Source: Phycomyces nitens
Taxonomy: Eukaryota; Mucoromycota; Mucoromycetes; Mucorales; Phycomycetaceae
DNA: 64,000 nucleotides
Assembly (NCBI GenBank): GCA_022702545.1
Contig: JAHRBC010000001.1
Span: 248,001 to 312,000 of the forward strand
Direction: 5' to 3'
Positions 25,501 through 37,132 of this stretch are shown here, in pieces (the stretch's first letter is position 1; each line of letters starts with the position of its first letter). Both the position numbers and the translations under genes were made by a program. Below the pieces are notes generated by a model that had not been told where the DNA came from, searched no databases, and worked only from the letters and a program-made list of their open reading frames with translations.

Positions 25501-28500
25501 CAAAGACCCATTTCGATCTGAAAAACTCGCAGAGCTTCCCGATAGTATCGATGATGGAGATTTTGAGACCAAGAAAACCGATTCTTTTGTAAAGGCAGAT
25601 ATACCCATAGAAAGTGCCGCTCTTGATACCTTTGCAGCCTCAAAAGATCTCTCGACTGTGACTCGTGGCCTGCATCTGGAAAAACCAGTTTCTGATATTT
25701 CCGAGACCAAGAAAATCGTCCCAATTATAGAACCATTTACTCATCAACAAGGCAATCTGGCTGAAATTAGTACATCTGAACAATACTCTACGACCAGCAG
25801 AGAGATATTATCATCAAAGGAAGCTACATCACACAAAGAGTCTACGTTTAAAAAGGATGCTATACCCAATGAAATCACTGCTCCTGAAAAGACTGACGAT
25901 TCCCTTCAAAACACGACAACCAGAAGCCTTGTGACAAAAGAGGATCCTGTGTCCAAGATTAATGTGCTTCAAACAGCCCCCGAGTCTCAGATAGACGATG
26001 TATCAAGGGACAATTCAGAGCACAAGACAAGAGGTAGGTTTGGCATATATAAATATTGAGCTCTCGAGATTATTGTTCCTGTTGACCTTGCTGTTATTAA
26101 GTCATCTTATTTTATCTCAAGACAACCTTTATCTGTCAGAGAGTGTGGTTTTAGACAAAGGCATTGCATCCCAAGACGATATCGTGCCTGCACATAATCC
26201 CTCGGTGAAGAGTATTGGAAAGGACATTGGTAGTACATCCAGCATTGACAATAGAACTCTCGTCAAGAACGCAGTACTCGATGCATTTAAACAAAACATG
26301 TCTTTTGATGAAGATTATTTATCCGATGAAGACGAGCTTGACCAAGATAATGTCGACGCACATGCATCTGATAAGGGTAAAAATTACACAGATTCCTCGT
26401 CTAGAATTTCTGCTGTGGTTGATACGCCACAATTGGAGTCAAAGGCACTTGCAGTCGAACCTGAAAATAAAGTATATACATCTCGCCAAAGCAGATCTGT
26501 CGACTCTCAAGACATTCAATCGAATACCCCGACTACTATCCCGGCCGATATCTACAAGTACACAGTTGAAGAGGAACATGAACAAGAGTCACCCGTCAGT
26601 CCTTTGGATAAAAATGTTGTTGACAAACATGGTCTTCAGGCAGTGAGTGACACGGCTGGAATGAGCTCAAAGGATCAAAAACGAGCATCCGTAATGGCTT
26701 CTCCTATTCCTACGATAATCAGCAAAGATGACCTTTGGAGAGACCAAGAAGTTGAAATTCAGCCCCAAGAGATATCACCAGCAGACGAAATCGAAAAAGA
26801 AAAGCAGAGATTATCGCAAACACCTAGTGCCGAAGAGATGCGTCGCCTGAGCGGCAGCCAACGGTCGCATTGGTCGGTTGGAATGAATTTGTGGGATACT
26901 GTGATTAGACGCGAGTCTCTTCGAGGAGAAACTGACCATCGTCAGAGCCTAACGACATGCAGTGAATCTGATAGCGAGCAATGGTTTGATAGCCAAGAAG
27001 AATGGATGCTTGAGCAAGCCGAGAGGAGAAAGTCCAAAAGAAAGAGCCGTGCTGCTGCAGAAGGTGAAGAGTATATATCGTCGGATGACGAAGAAGCTAC
27101 ATGGAGACCAGAACTTGCCTCGAGAGCTGTTGCTTTTGAAGGCAAGGCTGAAATGATTGACAAGAAAGAGCTGCTTTCCAAAGAAAGACTTGTTAATGAT
27201 GACAAAGAAAGTGTGCTGGAACGCGAGTCTGGTGAAAAACAGGTTGAAGAAGGTGCCCCCAAGGTTTCGTTTGATGATGCAGCTCACTCGATGGAGTCAA
27301 ATTCAGACGCCAATTCCAACCGTCGACTCTCGGAAGACACCATACGAGGAACATATGTTCATCATGGAGTAGAAGAACATGGCGCAGTTGAGGACAAAGG
27401 TCGGTTCTCTTCGGATGGCACTTCAGTTCCTTCACGCGGTCCTTCTTCATCATTCAGTTCACACCGTCGCTCTATGGGAGATAGTCTGGACACTTCTCCT
27501 CCTCATTCGCCTCAAAAGACAAGCGAGGAAGTATTCGAAAGAGAGCAAATCCAGCAGCAATCACCGCAAATACAACCAGAAAGGACTGAAGAAGTACAGC
27601 GTGGGTTTGGCAGTGTATCGGTTACCACGACTGCACATCTTATCACTCCTCTTCCAAAGAAGAAAGATCCAGAAGAACAAGTTGAAGGTAGTACAAAGGT
27701 CGAGTTGGGACCAGAAGAAATCTTTGAAGATCATAGCACTCCACAGCCACGCACTCTATCTGGTCCTGTTCTTATTCAAGAGCATGACAACTCGCCGGAC
27801 GATGCTGGTTTGTCTATGCTGGTGGCTGAGGCCGCACCAGAAGTTCTTCCGGCCACACAACAAGGCAAACTATACGTGCGAGTGAATGGAGCACACAACA
27901 TGCTGCTGCCATTGCCCAAGGAAGTTACATATGTCAGATGTGTGGTAAGCGATGGGCGGTATGAGTACATGTCACGCTATGAGATTCTTGGACAGCAAGT
28001 GTTGTTGGATTATGAGTGCATTGTTGACACCCATCCGGATATGATTGTCACTGTTGCCCTCCATGTCCGACCAGACTATCATGTTAAGCCCCGTACGGGT
28101 CTTAGCAGATGGTTCACCTCTATCCGCAAGCAGAAGGAATTGTTATCGGGCTATGTTCACCCAGACGATGGAGCAATTGGACAGACTCGGTTTGCCCTGC
28201 CCCATATGATGCATGCCTGTTATCAAAAGTCTTATCAGTCTACCTTTGACTGTTTCAACTCGTGGTACTGCAGAAGTTCTCGAGAGAAACAAAGACAGCA
28301 GCAGTTTGGTGAAGAAGAGGACGTGCTCAAGGTGGTTGGCAATCTTTCGATCGAAATGCTTTATTTGCCGGTCTCAGATCCATCACTGGTAAGCGGAAGT
28401 TCTCTTTAAGATCCCTTATTTTCTGTACTTCTTTAGACTTTATTTTTTTTATAAAAAAATAATATTATAAAAACGTTTCATTTCTGTATACTTCTTTCAT

Positions 28501-29092
28501 TCAACACACAAAAAGATAGACTAATAAAATAAACAAATCCAAACCCACTATATATATATCTTAGCCAGTTCCAAGAAACCTGCGCGAATGTGACTTGGCC
28601 TTGAAGATCCGGCAATGGCATGGAACCTGTTGGCGCAGTGGATACCTCTCCACTAGACCCCAGGGCTCCAAGGCAAGTAGTTATAAATAAGAATAAAAAA
28701 AAAGGCTTTGGAATTCTAATTGTATATGCTGTGGCTTTTTCTAGATATGGGAAAGGCGGTTTTATCGGTTGATCGGCAGCCAGTTCATTGGCTATGCCTA
28801 TGAAGAGGAAGAACCATGGGTTCCAAGAGAACGATATGATATTGCAGATGCCGTTCGTCTTAGTGCGGCCGTAGATCAGGTAATCGTTACACTGGACGAC
28901 ATACCGCAAGACGGTCGACTCTTCCAAACCGAGACTATCTGGGAGGACAATAGAAGAGGTTTCTTCCGCTTGGCATTCCCTGATTTCCATTTGGATTGTG
29001 TGAGCGATCAAGTGGAAGAAAGCGAGGAGTGGGTAAAGGCCCTACGATCGATGATTGGCCGCATCCCTCTGCGAATACCGTTTACAGTATAA
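22589..29092 (+). CDS. Ankyrin plus anillin-homology/PH protein (Bud4/anillin-like)
   Basis: Probable septin/cytokinesis scaffold. Exons 22589-22909, 22973-26033, 26122-28388, 28565-28672 and 28745-29092 give 2034 aa. Near residues 130-180 an ankyrin-type repeat reads TTLHLSSLLGLTHISRQLI followed by DKGALITVSNDLGCLP. The long middle is disordered and acidic, with a tandem array of 22-23-aa units (about residues 620-930). The C-terminus has an anillin-homology C2-like region from about residue 1710 (KLYVRVNGAHNM, then VTVALHVRPDYH and LLSGYVHPDDGAIG) and a PH domain from about 1895 (GYLSTRPQGSK, then WERRFYRLIG, ending EEWVKALRSMIG). This order matches Bud4/anillin proteins; in fungi they organise septins at the division site. 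The intron 28673-28744 inside the PH domain is GC-AG (AAG|GCAAGT). The N-terminal ankyrin fusion is unusual as far as I know. Confidence 0.92.
24509..25450 (+). repeat. Coding tandem repeat, about 13-14 units of 66-69 bp
   Basis: Each unit encodes 22-23 aa built around [IV]S[PK]LKPF[EG]LSE followed by a D/S-rich linker, TD and a charged E-[KE]-R. The first five units and the last three or four have Ser-Pro (ISPLKPF), while five central units (about 24850-25140) have Ser-Lys (ISKLKPF). The central units are most similar to each other at DNA level, suggesting recent unit duplication. The repeat stays in frame throughout. Confidence 0.9.
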
Positions 29093-29267
29093 GCAGAATA
29101 TTTCATCACCCAGGCCATGTTCATACATATTTTCGTGCTATTTAGCAACTTCATCCTTTACCGTATTTAAATCCATTTTTGCCCTCTATTTTCATCCCCT
29201 CTCTCACCTCAATATCTCTTAATCTCCTGCCCATCTTATCTACTTTCTGCCTAATACATCGTATACT

Positions 29268-31471
29268 ATGGTCTCCTCTGGCCAAAAACGCTTCATTCTT
29301 TTGAGTCTCGGCCTCTTCATTTCGGCAACGCTTTTTGTTCTCATGCCTGCCCTGAAATCAGACCCATTTTTTGATAAATTCTACTCCAACGATATTAGCA
29401 GCTACACATCGCGCATAAATAAATCTGTCAAACGGACGGCTTTTGCAACCGTCTTGTGTGATACATCAATGGTAATTTGTAATAGATTGGATAGAATATC
29501 AAGAATATGGCTGTAAATCCAAGGGAGTTTGTTCTTCTTTTTTTATTTTGATTAATTTGGAATCCATGTTATTTACCAGACAGAGGCAGTTCTTGTATCG
29601 ATATACTCCCTAAAGACAGCCATGAATACCTCCTCTTCGCCTCTTTCCAGTGATATTCTTGTCGTCGTACCAGATACACTGGAACTCCCAGATTCTGTAC
29701 TGACGCGTTTCAAAATTCTGGAAATTGTTATCATCAAGGTATGTGTTGCAATAAGGTCATAATCGCCGCTTAGATGCTTCTTGTTTAGGGCAAAGTGATC
29801 CATGAAATCACAAAAGATTCGTGTGGCACCGCACTCACCTTGTGGACATTGGAAGATTATGAAAAGATTGTGTATTTCTCGCCCAATGTGTTCTTTAGAC
29901 AGGTAGGCCACAAATTGTTGTAATAATATACTAAAAACAGCTGCCCAGGACCCCTATCCACTACTCGAGTTCCCTAGAAATGCAGCCATGGTTCTTCCAG
30001 ACAATCATGAACCAATCTATGGATCTCTTATTGCAATTGAACCCAGTCGAGATATTCTCGAATACGCTGAGTTGTATGCTAAAAACAAGCAGCGTATTAC
30101 CATCTCGGAATATTTGAGGGAAACTATACTCTCTTGGGACCAAATAATAATGATGCCATTGTCTCTGTTGGATGAGGTATGTCCAATATAAGAGCCAAAT
30201 TACATTATTCAAATCCTTGACAATTTGCCTCAGGATATCTATATATTTAGAGGCACCAACAAACCCTGGAACTTCCACAAATACTCCAAGCAAGACTGGA
30301 AATCGTCGTATGAACCCATTGAATACTATAGCTGGAGACAGACCCATTCTCTGCTCAAGGACCTATTGATCACAGGTAGGTTTCAAAGGGCTAAAGACAT
30401 GTACTTACCACACCTCACAAAGACTATCCTGTCTGGCCTAACCAAAACCGTCAGAGAGACATATGTGACAAGGTTGCACTCAATTCAACCAGCCATACAT
30501 TTCCTCTCCAAAACAAGTTCTCAGTACTCTTGAGTACCTATAATCCTGAACGGATTGAGCATATATCTCTTTTAATTCGCCACCTGCTGCGATCATCAAA
30601 GGTTCACGCCGTCTATGTTACTTGGCACAACCCCGCATTGGAAGTACCCCCATCACTCCTAGACTCCCTCAATTCAATTGAACGTGAGCGTGTCCATGTA
30701 CTGCGACAAGCGTATGATTCCCTCAACAATCGCTTCAATCCAATCCCAAGCCTATTGACAGATTCAGTCTATATTATGGATGACGATATATTTATGGACC
30801 TTGGGGATCTCGAGTTTACATACCAAGTAAGGCCAACAACAGAAATCCCTTATCCCCTTTCTCCTTTAGCCATCCAGCCAATCCATCCTAACTTCTTGCT
30901 TGGCTTAGACATGGCAGACCCAAAAGGACCATGCAGTTGGTCACTTTCCTCGCTATCATACATTTGATCCAGATCTTCAAATCGGGACCTACAAGGTTCC
31001 CTATGGCCAAAAGATGCAGTACAGCATGGTCCTGACAAAAAGCATGTTTGTCAGATCAGACTACCTCTTTGCTTACACATGGTAAGTCAATTAAACCCCA
31101 AGACCAATTGCCAATCTCTCTTTTATCCCCACAGTCTTTTGGACCAAGAACTGCACCGCATCATTGACGAGCGTCTAAACTGTGAAGACATTGCATTTTC
31201 CATGATGGCCACCGGATGGACTGGTGCTGGACCAACTTCAGTAACCCCTCAGAAACCAGTGAGTGATTTTGGCCTGGACCTGGGAATCAGTCTGGCAGGT
31301 GGCCATATGGATGCCCGTGCAGAGTGCATTGTTGACTTTATCGGCCAGTTCTGGGATGGCCGGGATCCACTCATAATGGCTTACAGCACAGTTGTTCCTT
31401 ACCGCCGTACCTCTCTTCGGAGGGGTAAATGGGAGACCATCAAATCCCAGATCAGCAAGTATGGTATTTAG
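29268..31471 (+). CDS. Two-domain glycosyltransferase (GT8-like + GT64 exostosin-type)
   Basis: Type II membrane protein, presumably Golgi. Exons 29268-29471, 29580-29738, 29789-29902, 29949-30176, 30234-30375, 30423-30826, 30909-31081 and 31135-31471 give 586 aa. A signal-anchor (about residues 8-27) precedes a GT8/glycogenin-like domain (about 60-270): YEKIVYFSPNVFFRQDPYP sits where glycogenin-type enzymes have the DxD strand, and TNKPWNFH matches the later GT8 motif. The second domain (about 300-580) is exostosin-like GT64: FSVLLSTYNPER, SLNNRF, the metal-binding MDDDI (about 401-405), then VGHFPRYH and LNCEDIAFSMM. The GT64 domain looks catalytically complete; the GT8-like one seems to lack DxD (it has SPN). 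The likely role is sugar transfer onto cell-wall or glycoprotein acceptors; donor and acceptor are unknown. Confidence 0.9.
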
Positions 31472-31809
31472 TTCGCCGCAAGTTCAGCCGTTGTACAATC
31501 CACTTTATCAAAGAACAACCTCTTTTTCATTCTTAGCTCATTTTAGCTGCATTTATCCTTTGTGGTTATATGCACCTTTATTTCTTCATGTAAATAGAAC
31601 ATCTTTACAATATACACTATCCATTGTCCCTCATTTTGCCCCAAATCCCATTATTTATCCCAGAACAGCCTAAAAGTCCAAGTGACGTAGAGAGGGAGGG
31701 ACTCGGGTGACGTCGTGTCGGACCATCAAAGACGCCACTTTACACCGGTCCTTTTTTACCTAAACACAGCCTTGACTGTGTTTTCTATCCTTTTTGTTAA
31801 CTCGACCCA
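31472..31809. other. Intergenic spacer/TOM70 promoter
   Basis: A 338-bp gap between tandem + strand genes. Two tgacgt/gtgacg motifs near 31684-31712 resemble CRE/ATF-type sites (TGACGTAG and GGTGACGTCG). Their role is inference. Confidence 0.4.
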
Positions 31810-34236
31810 ATGGCCAACAGCAGCAGCAAAACCGTCGCCCCTCCTGCAACTGCCCAGGACAAACTGAAGCGTTTCTTGGAAGATAAGGACTGGAAGTTCT
31901 ACTGTGCCCTGGCTGCAGGCGTGACTGTGGCTGGTGCAGGACTTTACTACCTTTCCAAACCCAAGAAACCTTTGGCAGGTAGCGCTTCTCCTAAACCCAG
32001 AGCACCCGCCCAAGGTATAGCTTGTTGGATAATTGGATACAATAGAGATGGACGCCTTATTCTCGAGAAAACGAATAAAGAACAAGAGGAATAATTGAAA
32101 GGGGGGAATGGGTAAAAGACAAGTAATACTGAGACACCACTCTAGGCAAGCCCTCTGCCCCCGCTGCTCCTCCTGCCACAGCTGCTACAGCTAGCACCGA
32201 GTATGAGGCCATGACTGATGAGGAGATTGCTGCCCTGACCGAAAAGGTTATTATATGATTATATAATTCTATTAAAAAAAAACTGGTGATATTGACGTTT
32301 GGGTTGCTTTAATTAAAAGGAACGGGAAGATGCTGCCCAGAGCTTAAAGACCAAGGGAAACAGCCACTTTAGCAAGAAAAAGTATGAAGAGGCCGTTCAT
32401 CTCTACAGCCAGGCAATTCGTTTCAAAAAGGATCCCGTCTTCTTCTCCAACCGTGCCGCTTGCTTTGGCAACCTCGGTCAGAACGACAGAGTGATCCAGG
32501 ACTGTGATGAAGCTCTCAAGCTTGATCCCGTCTACATCAAGGCATTGAACCGTCGTGCTCAGGCCTTTGAGAAGAATGAGGATCCCGAGGCCGCTCTTTA
32601 TGGTACAGTATAATTGAATAGTAATCAGGTTTTATAATGATGTGTATTGATGGATCTTTCCAGATTTTACTTGTGTCTGCATACTCGACAACTTCAAAAA
32701 CGAGGCTGCCAGCAAGGCAATGGAGCGCATTCTTAAGCAGGTTTCTGAGGCCAAGGCCAAGGAAATGATGAAGGTATTTATAGATATCTAGACATTGATA
32801 AACATAATTAATCCTGGTCTGTTTCTCAGACAAAGAAACCCCATCTTCCTTCCCCCACCTTTGTCAATGCCTATCTTGAATCCTTCCACCCTGGTAAGAC
32901 GAGTATAAATATACAAATGGAAAAAAAAAGAGAGACTAGAAAGGTTGCAAACAAGGTCATTCTAAAACCGTATGTATTTAGTTGTCCATGAACTTCCTTC
33001 AGCTGTGGATGAGGAAACTGGTGATGCTTATTACGCCAAGGCATACCGTGCTATTTCTGAGCGCAACTATGAGACCGCGGTCGAGGCATTGGAAAAGGCT
33101 GTTGAATTGGGCTGCTCTCGTAATTACCAGGCCTATGCCCTCAACTTGCTCGGTACCTTTGTGTTCCTCAAGGGTAATGCAAACGATGCCCTGAGCTACT
33201 TTGACAAGGCCATTGAGGCCAACCCCCAGTTTGTCCAGAGCTACATCAAGCGTTCTTCCATTTACATGGAGAAGGGTAGGCTGAGTGTGATTGAGGATTG
33301 GGAATTGAGGATTGGTTAATAACCCCATGGTTCTTTAGGTGATTTGACATCCACCTTTAAGCAGTTTGAATTGGCAGAGGCCATCAACTCTAGCGACCCT
33401 GATATCTATTACCACAGGTAAGTGTGCTTGCTTTTTTTTTTGGGTGTGTGTCTTGGAACCTAACCATTGATATATTTTGTGGTGATTGTGATTTATTGCT
33501 TGCAGAGGTCAAGGTATGTAGAATGTGTATATATAGTCTTTGGCTACAATGATGCTTATTATTTTTTTTGTATTTTTGGTGGATGATTATTAGTAAACTA
33601 CATTAGTGGAAACTATGATGCTGCTGCAAAGGACTACAGCGAGAGCATCAAGCTCAATGACTCATTTGTCTATGCTCATATTCAGTTGGGTGTTGTTCAG
33701 TACAAGCTTGGTTCAATCTCTTCATCCATGTCCACTTTCAACAACACTCTCAAGAAGTTCCCCAACTCTGCCGAAGTTCACAACTACTATGGTGAATTGT
33801 TGGCTGATCAGCAAAAGTTGCCTGAAGCCATCGAGACATTTACAAAGGCCATTGCACTTGACTCCAAGAACCCCTTGCCTTATATTAACAAAGCCATGTT
33901 GATGTACCAGATCATGGGCGACATGAATGAGGCCATGAACCTTTGCAAGAGCGCATTGGAAGGTAAGGATGGATTACATATATTATTGGCTTTTTTCTAA
34001 TACCTGGTGTAGTGGATCCCGCATGCGATGCTGCCGTTGCTTCCTTGGCCCAGATGTTGCTTGAGCAGGGCGAGTCTGAACAAGCATTGACCTACTACGA
34101 AAAGGCCATTGAGTTGGCTCGTACCGAGGCTGAATTGGAGCACGCCATCATGTATGTCGAGGCAACCAAGACCCAGACTCGTTTTGCAAAGGAGTACCCC
34201 GAAGCAGCAGCCAAACTCAAGGCTATGCGCGGATAA
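31810..34236 (+). CDS. TOM70: Mitochondrial import receptor Tom70
   Basis: Outer-membrane receptor that docks Hsp70/Hsp90-delivered carrier preproteins. Ten exons (31810-32014, 32146-32246, 32320-32602, 32664-32773, 32830-32893, 33003-33275, 33339-33417, 33506-33513, 33594-33962, 34013-34236) give 571 aa. An N-terminal membrane anchor (about residues 28-48) is followed by an Ala/Pro linker and TPR repeats: the clamp-type TPR starts KTKGNSHFSKKKYEEAVHLY, and the C-terminal TPRs include YYHRGQVNYISGNYDAAAKD. Exon 8 is only 8 nt (33506-33513); without it the conserved HRGQ motif and the frame are lost. The acceptor of exon 6 could alternatively lie 21 nt upstream at 32980, adding seven residues in frame. 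Confidence 0.96.
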
Positions 34237-34510
34237 AAAAAAGAAAAAGAAAAAGAAAGAAAGAGTATAATCCCTGACAAGCAAAAGGAATAGGAATCAA
34301 CAGTTTCCTATATCAATTGAACATCAAATCCATGTAAAAATATATAAAGACCAAGAGAGATAATCCCACTTATACACCCATATATACGTCCCAGGCAAAC
34401 ATATATATAAAAAAACTCCCCCAGTATACACCATTTTAAAAATGAAGAAGATGTTTAAGAAATATTCATTTGAACCAGCCAGACCAGGTAGATATATATT
34501 TTTTATTTGT

Positions 34511-35430
34511 TTAGACCTTGAAGCCACGGGAAGCACGCTTACCACGAGCGCGCTCGAACTTGCGACCCTCGGAACGAACGTAGGGCTTCTTGTTCTTGTG
34601 GGGACCCATACCGAAATGCTTAACGGCCTCACGGGAGTTCTTGGAACCACGGATGAGGACGGTGTTGGCACCGGTGGGGGCACGGAGAGCGAGCTGATCG
34701 AGGGTAAGGATCTCACCACCGGCCTTGAGGATGCGAGCCTTGGCGGTCTTGGTGAAGTGAAGGGCAGCGATGGAGAGCTTGGGGAGGTCCAAGACACGGA
34801 CATCGTCAGTGATGGTACCGACGACAACAAAGGTCTTGTTGGCAGCGCTCTTGGTAGCAGCGTACTTTGCGAGGCGGGATACAGAGACGGGGGGTCTGTT
34901 GACGCGGGACATAAAGAGACGCTTCAAGACAACCTTGTTGAAGTTGGCATCAGTGCGGCGAGCAAGGAAGCGGTACAACTTGACCAACAGAGCCAAGTAG
35001 ACATTGTCAGACTTGGGAGCAGTGCGGTTGGAGTTCTTAACGTGGTGGTTCTTAAGATCGATACCCTATAATGACCATCTCAATGTTAGATTCCCATCTA
35101 ATTCAATGTTGCATAATAATGCCATGTGATTTGGAATCCGATTGTAGATGCGTAGGTAGTGCTGTTGCTTGTGTCTTTGGTTTGACAAGTATGTATATTG
35201 ATTCATCCAGTCGACTGTTGTGTTTATTTCGGGCTGAATGTGCCAGGTGGGACCCTTTATGGTTTGGGTGACTACTGGGCATGCTAACAGGCTGGTGTGT
35301 GGTCGACGTCAAGGGGTGGATCGTCGCAAGGTTGTTGGTTTTTAGGGGCGGTCGTGGCTGATCCATTCTTTACCGTCGTGCATCCATCTATCTCGCTGGT
35401 CTATCTATCCAAAAATGCTATATTTACCAT
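34511..35430 (-). CDS. RPL18: 60S ribosomal protein eL18
   Basis: Large-subunit ribosomal protein. The main exon 35065-34511 encodes [19 protein letters not shown] at its start, then the characteristic LYRFLARRT and [11 protein letters not shown], ending [11 protein letters not shown]. The start codon is not in that exon. The best model puts ATG alone in exon 1 (35430-35428, ATG|GTAAAT) with a 362-nt intron, giving 185 aa, the family's normal size. An intron directly after or near the start codon is common in fungal ribosomal protein genes. The exact first exon is inferred. It is convergent with TOM70 and divergent from COQ9. GC and codon use are clearly higher than in neighbours, as expected for a highly expressed gene. 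Confidence 0.95.
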
Positions 35431-35813
35431 TCTTGTTTATCAACCAAGTCGTCGACTGCTGGCAGGAAGAAAGATTCCAAGGTGGATCCACTTGTTCTCC
35501 AAAAGTACACCCCTACTCCGCCCTCTTCCTTGGTCCGAGTCCTCTCTATTCCTGACACAGTCACAAAACCCACACACTGGTTTTTTTTTTTAGTGTATAA
35601 CATAAAGATGCACCTTTTTCAAGCATATAACAAAGGAGCCCTCGCCATATTAAACGCAAAAGGCTCCATGCTTATTTTCAGTCGAGAATCCAAGACGGAT
35701 AGCATTTTCTGTACTTTAAAGAGTGTCAAGAGGTATTGGAGCTCTTGTGACTGTGACTGAGAAGTAGGACGCGAAATTGAGCTTGGTTTGCCCCTTGCCT
35801 TGTTTATATCCAA
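35431..35813. promoter_or_regulatory. Divergent promoter region of eL18 and COQ9
   Basis: This 383-bp gap separates the deduced eL18 start from the COQ9 start, so both promoters must lie here (or in the eL18 first intron). ORFs in it are short and unsupported. Confidence 0.5.
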
Positions 35814-36971
35814 ATGTCTATTGCTCGTCTTGCCTTTCGTCAGACCCTTGGGGCTCGTCGCATTGTTCCTCGTGTACATGCTACTCTTCCCTTGAGACGC
35901 TTTGTGGCTACAAATGGTATCCCTACGTAAGAAATTTGAAATGTTTTCATGTACACCTCTTGTGGCTGCAAATATAAATATATCTTGTAATCACAGAGAT
36001 CAACCAAAGCAACAGATTCCTCGAAAGGACTCTATCCAAGAGATGCTCCAGGCAACTCTTCCTTTTATTCAACAATATGGCTGGTCCATGGAGGCCATGA
36101 GCCTTGGTGCCAAGTCACTTGGATACCCCTCTGTTGCTCATGGTGTATTCTCGGGTGGAGAGGCTGGTTTGGTTGATGCATTTTTGACAGACTGCCGCCG
36201 TCGCTTTATTGCCATGGCTGAAGAGAGACAGAACACTGGCCAATTTGAAGGGTATGGTCAATTGGACGTCTAGTTTGGTATTAAGACAGAATATGTGTCT
36301 AGTTACACTGTTAGTGAAAAGGTCAAGATGTTGACTATTATGCGAATCGGTATGATGAAGCCTGTTATCAAGACCTGGCCCGAGGTAATTTGAGCTTTAA
36401 AGACTAGCCACTAGCCACTAGCAAAGATAATGATTCTTTTTAAAAGGCATTGGCAATCATGGCCCACCCTACCAATGTTCCCATGTCTCTGAAGCACCTG
36501 GGCGAAGTTGTTGATGACATTTGGTTCTATGCAGGTGACAGAAGCCCTGATGTGAGTGCTGACCGATAGATTAGGCACGATATTGACCAATTGAGACCAA
36601 CAGATGGACTGGTACACCAAACGTGCTACTCTTGCAGCCATCTACTCTTCCACCGAAGTATTCATGACCCAGGATGTGTCTCCCAACCATGCCGAGACTT
36701 TTAGATTCTTGAACAGAAGACTTGATGAGGTTGCTTGGCTCGATGCCAGTGCACGCCAGGTATGAATTATCACCAGATGCATGGCTGTGGCTCATATGAT
36801 ACACTGTACTTAATCTAGCTTGGTACCATGCTTGCGTTTGGGGCAAAGAGCATGATGGGCATGCTTGCTACCGTAAGTACATTCAGAATAAACGTCATTG
36901 CAATACTGAGCTTGTGTTTTTAATTTATATATATTACTTTAATGACTTAGCGCGGTGGCCGATTCAATTGA
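35814..36971 (+). CDS. COQ9: Ubiquinone biosynthesis protein COQ9
   Basis: Mitochondrial lipid-binding protein of the coenzyme Q synthome, needed for Coq7 function. Exons 35814-35926, 35997-36251, 36303-36384, 36447-36551, 36604-36759, 36819-36872 and 36951-36971 give 261 aa. The Arg-rich start MSIARLAFRQTLGARR fits a mitochondrial presequence. The core has the COQ9 pattern: MLQATLPFIQQYGWSMEAMS, GYPSVAHGVFSGGEA, MAHPTNVP and DDIWFYAGD, then DMDWYTKRATLAAIYSSTE. The last exon is only 21 nt (RGGRFN). It is convergent with the PAS gene, with 161 bp between stops. Confidence 0.96.
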
Positions 36972-37005
36972 AGAGAATGGACATGGGGGAATAGAAATGA
37001 ATGTG

Positions 37006-37036
<31 letters not shown>

Positions 37037-37132
37037 TTACAAATGTGTACAGCATTATAAGCTAAGGCTATACTTTCCGATTGAATTATATATAAAGATA
37101 TATGCACAAGTGATAACATTATTAATAAAAAG

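Noticed and set aside
28625..28640. tRNA A-box-like TGGCGCAGTGGA
   Set aside because: It is codons of the Bud4-like PH domain (WRSGYL region); no B box or cloverleaf follows.
34442..35071. 209-aa + strand ORF
   Set aside because: It is the antisense shadow of the eL18 main exon; the opposite strand has an unmistakable ribosomal protein.
36999..37038. (GT)n followed by a T run between COQ9 and the PAS gene
   Set aside because: Simple sequence in a convergent 3' spacer; no terminator or RNA structure can be claimed.
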